Shown here one piece after another: positions 1 to 4,970 of a stretch of 21,368 bases of DNA. The notes beneath the pieces are model-generated. The model was not told where the DNA came from. It saw only the letters and a program-made list of their open reading frames with translations, and made no database searches. Each line of letters starts with the position of its first letter. The first letter of the stretch is position 1. Source of the stretch: an uncultured Bacillus sp. GTDB lineage: Bacteria > Bacillota > Bacilli > Bacillales_B > DSM-18226. Position numbers and translations under genes: made by a program. The stretch covers positions 1 to 21,368 of the forward strand of contig NZ_CAMLDX010000062.1 of the NCBI RefSeq assembly GCF_946478885.1, given 5' to 3'.

Positions 1-29
1 AAACGATTCAACTTTATTTCAAACCAACA
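1..29. mobile_element. Right-end tip of a further Tn7-like element (truncated by window)
   Basis: Positions 5-24 hold a 20-bp site with core AACTTTATTT, followed by CAACA at 25-29. This is the same arrangement (20-bp site plus a 5-nt tip ending in ACA) as the two complete right ends at 1751-1775 and 7950-7974. The rest of the element would lie left of the window. Seen: the site and tip. Inferred: that it is a transposon end. Confidence 0.5.
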
Positions 30-41
30 ATCACATGTTGC

Positions 42-182
42 TTTGAAATAAAGTTCGATCAAAAATACCCCCTAACCCAGCATTTTACGATAAATAAAAA
101 GAATCCATTTTGAAAAAAGTTTGATCAAAATGGATTCTTTTTCAGCAGATTTAAGATTGGTTTTTATAAAAAAGATTGATCA
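42..182. repeat. Left-end recombinase sites of the small Tn7-like element
   Basis: Three 20-bp copies lie at 42-61, 108-127 and 163-182, each containing AAAG(T/A)T(T/C)GATCA. The steps between starts are 66 and 55 bp, nearly the same as in the second left end (67 and 55 bp). They read as inverted copies of the right-end sites. The middle copy is embedded in the hairpin at 99-139. Confidence 0.6.
99..139. terminator. Bidirectional hairpin terminator inside left end
   Basis: A perfect 15-bp inverted repeat, AAGAATCCATTTTGA (99-113) and its complement (125-139), with an 11-nt loop. It is followed by a T-run on both strands (ATTCTTTTT reading right, ATTCTTTTTA reading left). It surrounds the second transposase-type site. 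It could stop transcription crossing the element boundary. Confidence 0.65.
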
Positions 183-534
183 TTTTCTACCTTTAATCTT
201 CAACAATCGCGCCCGATAATTGAATATCAAATTAAATTTTTATCTACTTAAAACTACACATACTATTCAAGTAGTAATTCCCATCAAGTAAGAAGATGGG
301 AGTAAGGAAGGTGTGGTGAATGAAATTCAGGACATGTCAAACAATTCCGTTAATATTTGATATAATTTAAAGAGTGTTCCTATTAGTTTTGATAGCATGG
401 ATTACAACAAATTATCATCGGTCTTGAAGTAAATGAATTAATTGAATGATTGAATAAAAGAATACTTGGACAAGGTATCATCCACGTTATTGAAAATTCG
501 AACTTAGATTCAAAAAATGAAAGGGAAGGTCAGA
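183..534. other. Non-coding stretch with possible degraded ORF
   Basis: No intact gene is visible. A ribosome-site-like GGAAGGTGTG precedes GTG/ATG codons near 317-320, and open stretches in two frames continue with stops. One frame, ending in a TGA at 554-556 just past the GTG at 535, reads GQGIIHVIENSNLDSKNERE near its end. This could be a decayed small gene once coupled to the next ORF. TATAAT occurs at 361-366 without a convincing -35. I do not recognise the peptide. Confidence 0.25.
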
Positions 535-1182
535 GTGAAAAAAGATGATTATAAATTAATTTTTACCTTAATGATTTGTCAGATAGGCGTTTTAGCTATC
601 GGATGGGTGGTTATGAGTAGTCATGTTGGTACAGAAACAGACTTTAATATAACAGAACCTGCATTAAAAGAACCATATTTTAGTTGGATGAATACATTCA
701 TTACTATTTATTGGGGTGTCGGGATACTAGCTGCTTTATTTTCCACGATAGCTTTGCTAATTAGTAAAAAAGACAATAAAATTCAATATTTATTGTTTCT
801 CATTCCAACATTGTTGTTAAGTATGGGGTTTATAGTAGACTATCTTATTGCGTTAATTAAATTAAATGGCGAGCATTATGTTTTGTGGTACATAGGTGCA
901 TTTACTTTATTTGTGATGATCAATCCGATCATTGTATATGTAAAGAAGGGGAAAGGGATTCTTATTATGTCTTGGCTTACCCTGATGTTAACTGTATTTT
1001 CAATTGTTTTATTGGTTCTAGTTGATTCAACAAATAGAAACTATATTGTTGAATTTAAAGGCTCATTGGTAGGAAATACATGGGCTAAAATTACAGTAGG
1101 TGCATTTATTTCTGTAGCGCAAGCTATTTTTGCCCTCGCTTATGGTTATTTGCTTAAGGTTTTCTTATTGCATGAGAATTAA
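535..1182 (+). CDS. Hypothetical multi-pass membrane protein
   Basis: About 215 residues with six predicted hydrophobic spans, roughly (residues from the GTG) 8-28, 57-77, 84-105, 117-135, 144-164 and 184-209, and short charged loops. An extracytoplasmic loop would follow span 1. I do not recognise the family and assign no function. Start choice: an ATG at 517 lacks a ribosome site, while the in-frame GTG at 535 has AAAGGGAAGG ending five bases upstream, so 535 is preferred. It is the only intact gene of the small Tn7-like element and so its cargo. AT-rich composition fits the surrounding accessory DNA. It could be a membrane stress or immunity protein, but nothing in the sequence decides this. 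Confidence 0.7.
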   Translation: MKKDDYKLIFTLMICQIGVLAIGWVVMSSHVGTETDFNITEPALKEPYFSWMNTFITIYWGVGILAALFSTIALLISKKDNKIQYLLFLIPTLLLSMGFIVDYLIALIKLNGEHYVLWYIGAFTLFVMINPIIVYVKKGKGILIMSWLTLMLTVFSIVLLVLVDSTNRNYIVEFKGSLVGNTWAKITVGAFISVAQAIFALAYGYLLKVFLLHEN

Positions 1183-1224
1183 ACATAATAGAAAAAGAGA
1201 AGGATAGAAGGTTTTTTAGAAAAG

Positions 1225-1324
1225 ACGGTTAACTTTTATGAGTCTACTATGCCTAACCCTGGGTCTGCTCAATTTGATCATGAATGTATTGATGAATTAA
1301 TGAACGGCCTAGTGTTGAAAAATC
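1225..1324 (+). pseudogene. Unrecognised coding remnant
   Basis: One frame reads about 33 codons without a stop, including TMPNPGSAQFDHECIDELMN. There is no start codon with a ribosome site and no continuing frame. The composition looks like a real protein fragment (Pro-Asn-Pro turn, then an amphipathic helix). I cannot name the family. It abuts a second remnant in another frame. Confidence 0.25.
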
Positions 1325-1435
1325 CGTTCCGAGGATGTATTAGTAAAGACCTTAAAAACCAGTATTAAGGCATTAGAAGAAGAGAATAAGCAATTAAAAG
1401 ATCAAATTCAAAAATTATATGGCAAGTTGTTTTAG
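1325..1435 (+). pseudogene. Remnant like the C-terminus of a Tn554 TnpC/DUF6262-type protein
   Basis: An open stretch of 36 codons ends in TAG at 1433-1435. It encodes a short coiled coil with the ending [20 protein letters not shown]. From memory, an ENKxLKxQ..YGKLY ending is typical of the small third protein (TnpC, DUF6262) of Tn554-family tyrosine recombinase transposons. No start, no N-terminal part and no recombinase genes are present, so it would be a fragment. A chance coiled-coil match is possible. Confidence 0.35.
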
Positions 1436-1652
1436 CTTTTTCGTATACTTTTATGATGGTTTTCTTACTTTTATATAGAAGTTCAATTATGAGGTAAAAT
1501 CTTCAGCTCAGCATAGTTTTTAAAAAAGTTTGATCAATAACACCGACGGTGTTATTCCAGAAAATGGCCCTTTAACGGAATAACTTATTGTCACTCAACT
1601 ATTCCTCAATCGATCTTTTAATTCAGAGTTCTTTTCCTTTCCACTAAAAAAC
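1436..1652. other. Non-coding stretch with orphan end-type site and palindrome
   Basis: It holds a left-end-type 20-bp site at 1517-1536 (core AAAGTTTGATCA). Immediately after is a 10+1+10 palindrome AATAACACCG/CGGTGTTATT (1536-1556). The part from about 1600 to 1652 resembles the sequence before the hairpin at 7878. No gene is seen. Confidence 0.45.
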
Positions 1653-1691
1653 ACCCCTTTAGAAAAAAACCATATCCAAAGGGGTAAAACG
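1645..1691 (-). terminator. Hairpin terminator inside right end of small element
   Basis: ACCCCTTT (1653-1660) pairs with AAAGGGGT (1678-1685). Read on the minus strand the stem is followed by GTTTTTT. The same hairpin occurs at 7878-7907 in the other right end. Confidence 0.6.
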
Positions 1692-1775
1692 GTGCAACTT
1701 TTTTGCAACCGGTATAACTTTATTGTAAACGGTACATGTTTTTTGTGAACGGTACGACTTTATTTGTAATCAACA
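1691..1775. repeat. Tandem 20-bp sites forming the right end of the small element
   Basis: Four direct copies start at 1691, 1711, 1731 and 1751 with exact 20-bp period, each beginning GGT(A/G)(C/T), followed by the tip CAACA (1771-1775). In Tn7 the right end carries four adjoining TnsB sites of about 22 bp; this array is the same kind of structure. Confidence 0.65.
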
Positions 1776-1785
1776 TCACTGTAGC

Positions 1786-1927
1786 TTTAAAATAAAGTTT
1801 GATTAAATAGCTCACTGTAACCCCTTATTTTTAGCAAATATAAAAACTCCATTTTGAAAAAAGATTGATCAAAATGGAGTTACCTTTAAAAATCTTGTAT
1901 TAAATTTTTATAAGAAAGTTTAATTAT
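1786..1927. repeat. Left-end recombinase sites of the large Tn7-like element
   Basis: Three 20-bp sites lie at 1786-1805, 1853-1872 and 1908-1927, each with AAAG(T/A)TT(G/A)AT. They sit 6 nt after the TGT tip and at 67 and 55 bp steps, parallel to 42-182. The third copy is the most diverged. Confidence 0.6.
1845..1882. terminator. Bidirectional hairpin inside left end of large element
   Basis: A perfect 13-bp inverted repeat, AACTCCATTTTGA (1845-1857) and its complement (1870-1882). On the minus strand it is followed by TTTTTATA. The second end-type site forms the loop. It is homologous to the hairpin at 99-139 but with a compensated base change in the stem (GATT/AATC against GAGTT/AACTC), so the pairing is conserved. 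Confidence 0.6.
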
Positions 1928-2029
1928 TTTAACTACCCTTCTTCAACTAAAGCCCCCTATAGTTTAAGTGAAAATCTTCACAATCTTTTGTGTAGAAGCA
2001 TATAAAAAAGACACCTTCTTATTAAAGAA

Positions 2030-2120
2030 GTCGAGTAGAAGGGAGCCTTTCTACCTTGCGGTAAATTGGACTCCGCCCCCCCTCCCAGAACCGTGCTTGC
2101 ACTATTAATGCACACGGCTC
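2030..2120 (-). ncRNA. Group II intron 3' end: domains V and VI
   Basis: On the minus strand, 2120-2088 forms a 33-nt hairpin beginning GAGCCGTGTGC and ending GCACGGTTC, the hallmark of catalytic domain V. It is followed by a G-rich strand that can pair with the CTCC stretch near 2045 and by the ending CTACTCGAC (2038-2030), a common bacterial group II 3' end. Only the 3' part of the intron is present. Confidence 0.8.
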
Positions 2121-2405
2121 CTCCTGGTCATCATTTACAAAATATAGCTAATCTCTTTTCTTAAATCATATATATTCACTTTAATTCTTGGTGAAGGTAG
2201 TGGATATTTATCAAGAAATAGTCTGAATTTATCCCATGTAAAGGATTTCCTTTGACTTCTTCTGTTGTGCCATTTAAACAGTAAGTCCTCGATTTTGCAC
2301 TTGAAGTTGCTAACATTTAGGATATTATCAGTGATGCAATAATAGTACCGCCTAGCCCCCCTAGCCCACATTTTTGACAGTAGCTTACTCTTCCAATAAG
2401 ATAAA
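2121..2405 (-). pseudogene. ltrA: Group II intron reverse transcriptase/maturase, C-terminal fragment
   Basis: The open frame 2371-2135 encodes the C-terminal maturase/DNA-binding end of an LtrA-type protein: a GITDN-like segment (CITDN), then FKWHNRRSQRKSFTWDKF and KYPLPSPRIKV, motifs usual at the end of these proteins, which are normally 400-600 residues. All reverse transcriptase motifs, including YADD, are missing. The frame continues upstream without a recognisable start, and homology stops near 2400. It sits directly before domain V on the same strand, as in an intact intron. It is a dead 3' fragment. The promoter of the next gene begins inside its broken edge. Confidence 0.8.
2374..2402 (+). 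promoter_or_regulatory. Promoter of the two-component operon
   Basis: A consensus -35 TTGACA (2374-2379), a 17-bp spacer and -10 TAAGAT (2397-2402), about 24 bases before the ribosome site of the response regulator. It overlaps the truncated edge of the intron fragment. Confidence 0.55.
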
Positions 2406-2434
2406 AGTAAAAACTGAAAGCTAGGATGAACCGA

Positions 2435-3118
2435 ATGAAAATTTTATTGGTCGAAGATGATCGGGCAATCGCATCTGGATTGGAGTATTCCTTGAAACAA
2501 GAGGACTATGAAACTGTGCTTTGTCATCATGCAGCTTCAGCAACAGAAGTCATTCAAGATAAAATCGAAGAAATAGATTTATGCGTATTTGACTTGTCCT
2601 TACCGGATGGTAGCGGTTATGACTTATGTAAACTAGTGAAAAAACAACGGGATATCCCGGTTATCTTTTTGACCGCTTTTGATGATGAAGTGAATGTCGT
2701 CATGGGTCTTGATATGGGGGCGGATGATTATATTACAAAACCCTTTCGGATTCGTGAACTTGTTTCAAGAATTAAAACTGTACTCCGCCGCTACCATCGC
2801 CATACCCAACCGAAAAACACCATTGAAATCGAAAATATTCAAATTAACACATTAGAAGGAAAAGTATATAAAAATGGCAAAGAAATATTGTTGACTGCCT
2901 TAGAATATCGACTCTTCCTCATTTTTGCCAATCACATTGGACAGGTTCTCACAAGAGCACAGCTGCTGGATCGAATTTGGGATGTCGCCGGTGATTTTGT
3001 CAATGACAACACCTTGACCGTCTATATTAAAAGATTGCGGGAAAAGTTAGAAGACGATCCGCAAAATCCAACGATGATCAAGACGGTTCGAGGTATGGGC
3101 TATAAGGTTGGTGAGTGA
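2435..3118 (+). CDS. OmpR/PhoB-family response regulator
   Basis: About 227 residues, usual for the family. The N-terminal receiver domain has the acidic pair in VEDD, the phosphorylation aspartate in VFDLSLPDG (about residue 53), the conserved threonine in LTAFD and lysine in YITKPF. The C-terminal winged helix (about 130-225) has the usual LTALEYRLF, LLDRIW and VYIKRLREKLE segments and ends in the GMGYKV motif. Start choice: the ATG at 2435 has AGGA eight bases upstream and gives the typical MKILLVEDD opening; an ATG at 2426 is too close to that site. The stop overlaps the kinase start, so the two are translationally coupled. It should be phosphorylated by the following kinase and bind the 11-bp repeats at 4211-4243 before the transporter genes (inferred). 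Confidence 0.93.
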   Translation: MKILLVEDDRAIASGLEYSLKQEDYETVLCHHAASATEVIQDKIEEIDLCVFDLSLPDGSGYDLCKLVKKQRDIPVIFLTAFDDEVNVVMGLDMGADDYITKPFRIRELVSRIKTVLRRYHRHTQPKNTIEIENIQINTLEGKVYKNGKEILLTALEYRLFLIFANHIGQVLTRAQLLDRIWDVAGDFVNDNTLTVYIKRLREKLEDDPQNPTMIKTVRGMGYKVGE

Positions 3119-4124
3119 GTTGCTTCGCAATCGAGAAATTCAAATCCTCCTGACCATTCATCTTTTGATTAGTGGAATCGGATTTACTTTGGCGGCCATT
3201 TTCGTTTCCATGCATGCGGCCATTTTTGTGCTATGCGTATCCATCATACTGATTAGTTGCACGCTAATTTTTACCAAATGGCGTTACCGTGAAATTGAAA
3301 AACTTTCAGGATATTTACAGCAAATTAGTAATGGCAACTTTCAGTTGGATGTCCGTGATAACCTTGAAGGAGAGTTAAGTATCTTAAAAAGTCAAATTTA
3401 TAAAGTGACAAAAATGCTTGTTGAACAAGGGGCGGTCTTACACGAAGATAAAGCGAAACTAACAATTGCAATTTCAGACATCTCTCACCAATTAAAAAAC
3501 CCTCTCACCTCGATGATGGTCATGACGGATTTATTGCGTGATAAACGCTTGGATGATGGAAAGCGAGCCGAATTCAACCGGAATCTTCAAGTACAGCTGG
3601 AACGCATGGAATGGCTTGTTTCTTCCTTACTAAAACTTTCGAAAATCGATGCAGGAACCATTGCTTTTAAAAAAGAAAAAGTCTTGGTCGGTCCCCTTGT
3701 TCAAACTGCAGTCGAGCCACTATTGGTTCCAATGGATATTAAAATGCAAAGTTTGGATGTCAAAGGCGATAAGAAAACTGCATTTATAGGAGACTTCAAC
3801 TGGACCGCAGAAGCGCTCATCAATATTGTAAAAAACTGTGTCGAACACACTGCTGAAGGCGGAGAAATCTCTATTCTATTTTCGGAGAATGCTTTATTCA
3901 CAAAAATCACCATTTCTGACAACGGGAAAGGAATAGCTAAGGAGGATCTCCCTTATATTTTCAAACGGTTTTACAAAGGGAAAAATGCGAGTGATGACAG
4001 TGTCGGAATTGGCCTTGCTATGGCGCACAGTATCATCACTAGTCAGCAAGGCGATATTGAAGTGACAAGTCAACCAGGTGTTGGGACAAAGTTTCAGATT
4101 AAATTTTACAAGCAGGTGATTTGA
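3111..4124 (+). CDS. Two-component sensor histidine kinase, small membrane-sensing type
   Basis: About 337 residues. Two transmembrane spans (about 12-33 and 37-56) are separated by only a few residues, so there is no extracellular sensor domain; such kinases often respond through the membrane or a partner ABC permease. Then come a dimerisation/phosphoacceptor region with SDISHQLKNPLTS (His near residue 126), an N box NIVKNCVEHT, and ATP-lid motifs DNGKGI and GIGLAMA. The start is uncertain: TTG 3108, GTG 3111 or TTG 3120 are all possible; GTG 3111 overlaps the regulator stop and has AAGG nearby. It is paired with the upstream regulator, and a terminator overlaps its stop codon. The layout (RR-HK-ATPase-permease) resembles peptide-antibiotic sensing modules of Firmicutes, but the signal is not known from the sequence. 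Confidence 0.93.
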   Translation: MSELLRNREIQILLTIHLLISGIGFTLAAIFVSMHAAIFVLCVSIILISCTLIFTKWRYREIEKLSGYLQQISNGNFQLDVRDNLEGELSILKSQIYKVTKMLVEQGAVLHEDKAKLTIAISDISHQLKNPLTSMMVMTDLLRDKRLDDGKRAEFNRNLQVQLERMEWLVSSLLKLSKIDAGTIAFKKEKVLVGPLVQTAVEPLLVPMDIKMQSLDVKGDKKTAFIGDFNWTAEALINIVKNCVEHTAEGGEISILFSENALFTKITISDNGKGIAKEDLPYIFKRFYKGKNASDDSVGIGLAMAHSIITSQQGDIEVTSQPGVGTKFQIKFYKQVI

Positions 4125-4150
4125 GAGATCATTCCCCTGCTTATTTTTTT
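4109..4150 (+). terminator. Terminator after the histidine kinase
   Basis: AAGCAGG (4110-4116) pairs with CCTGCTT (4136-4142), with further inner pairing (TGAT/ATCA), followed by ATTTTTTTT. The stem includes the kinase stop codon. Confidence 0.8.
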
Positions 4151-4192
4151 TGGACTTAGCCCTTTATCTCCCTATAAACACCTCCTCCTTAC

Positions 4193-4253
4193 CTCTAAAG
4201 TGAATAAGTTGTCACTTTAGAGTCACTTTAAAGTCATATTGACTCGATATACT
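4193..4253 (+). promoter_or_regulatory. Operator/promoter of the ABC transporter genes
   Basis: Three direct 11-bp repeats lie head to tail: GTCACTTTAGA (4211-4221), GTCACTTTAAA (4222-4232) and GTCATATTGAC (4233-4243). The first also forms an inverted repeat with CTCTAAAGTGA (4193-4203). A -10 TATACT (4248-4253) follows, but the -35 position falls within the second repeat and has no TTGACA. Tandem 11-bp sites over a weak -35 are typical of promoters activated by OmpR/PhoB regulators, and the encoded regulator is next door. Confidence 0.65.
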
Positions 4254-4286
4254 GACCTCATACAAAGAACTTACGGAGGTTTTCTT

Positions 4287-4970
4287 ATGAACATATTAGA
4301 AGTTAAAAATCTATCAAAGGTGTATGGCAAAGGCGAAACGGCCGTTAAAGCGCTTGATGATGTTTCTTTTTCCGTGAAAAAAGGCGAATTTATTTGCATC
4401 ATTGGGCCGTCTGGTTCGGGAAAATCAACGCTGCTCCATTTACTTGGCGGAGTCGACCAGCCAACGAGCGGAAAGGTGCTCATTAATCAAACCGATATTT
4501 ATGACTTGAATGAAACACAACTAGCGATTTTTAGAAGAAGGCAAATTGGCTTGATTTATCAATTTTATAATTTGATTCCCATTTTAACGGTTGAAGAAAA
4601 TATTACGCTGCCGATGCTTTTAGATGAACAAAAAGTGGATCCAAACCAGTTTAACAAGATTGTGGACATTTTAGGTTTGAACAAACGTCTCTTCCATCTG
4701 CCAAACCAGCTTTCAGGCGGCCAGCAGCAACGTGTTTCGATCGGACGAGCGTTAATCAGCAATCCTGCGATTATGCTTGCCGACGAGCCGACAGGCAACC
4801 TCGATAGTAAAAATAGTGAGGAAATCATGGAACTGCTCAAGATGTTTAACAAAACCTACAATCAAACCTTGATTGTCATCACCCATGATGAGCGCATCGC
4901 CCTTCAAGCAGACCGCATCATTTCGATTGAAGATGGCAAGGTTGCCAAAGATGAGGTGATTCGGCCATGA
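4287..4970 (+). CDS. ABC transporter ATP-binding protein, MacB/LolD type
   Basis: 227 residues, usual for stand-alone ATPases that work with FtsX-type permeases. Walker A GPSGSGKS (40-47), Q-loop YQFYNL (91-96), signature LSGGQQQR (142-149), Walker B IMLADEP with catalytic Glu near 167, and switch His in VITHD (200) are all intact. Start choice: the ATG at 4287 has GGAGG seven bases upstream; the reading frame is open to 4239 but without a ribosome site. The stop overlaps the permease start in ATGA, so the two proteins are made together. It would hydrolyse ATP at the inner face of the membrane to drive the permease. Expression is probably controlled by the neighbouring regulator. Confidence 0.93.
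   Translation: MNILEVKNLSKVYGKGETAVKALDDVSFSVKKGEFICIIGPSGSGKSTLLHLLGGVDQPTSGKVLINQTDIYDLNETQLAIFRRRQIGLIYQFYNLIPILTVEENITLPMLLDEQKVDPNQFNKIVDILGLNKRLFHLPNQLSGGQQQRVSIGRALISNPAIMLADEPTGNLDSKNSEEIMELLKMFNKTYNQTLIVITHDERIALQADRIISIEDGKVAKDEVIRP

Larger units (their letters stand above)
36..1775. mobile_element. Small Tn7-like element without transposase genes (1.7 kb)
   Basis: The left end starts TGTTGC at 36 and has three 20-bp sites (42-61, 108-127, 163-182; core AAAGTTTGATCA). The right end has a hairpin (1653-1685) and four direct 20-bp sites at exact 20-bp steps (1691, 1711, 1731, 1751; consensus near GGTATAACTTTATTGTAAAC), then CAACA at 1771-1775. Outward orientation, TGT/ACA tips, three spaced left sites and a packed right array match the layout of Tn7 TnsB-binding ends; the core AATAAAGTC also occurs in Tn7 ends as I recall them. 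The cargo is one membrane protein gene and gene remnants. No tnsABCD gene is present, so movement would need proteins supplied in trans. Flanks are TCACA (31-35) and TCACT (1776-1780), an imperfect 5-bp duplication. Confidence 0.6.

Noticed and set aside
1691..1770. CRISPR-like array
   Set aside because: The 20-bp units abut directly with no spacers, only four copies exist, and no cas genes are present; the link to element tips explains them better.
1..1775. Repeats as ends of a Tn554-type transposon
   Set aside because: Tn554-family elements lack arrays of terminal sites and TGT/ACA tips; the position after glmS and the site layout fit Tn7-like ends.
2135..2371. Independent 78-residue gene
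   Set aside because: It lacks a ribosome site and reads as the maturase C-terminus directly before domain V of a group II intron.
4239..4244. TTGACT as a -35 for the transporter promoter
   Set aside because: It is only 3 bases from TATACT and no other -10 lies 17 bases downstream; it is better seen as part of the third 11-bp repeat.
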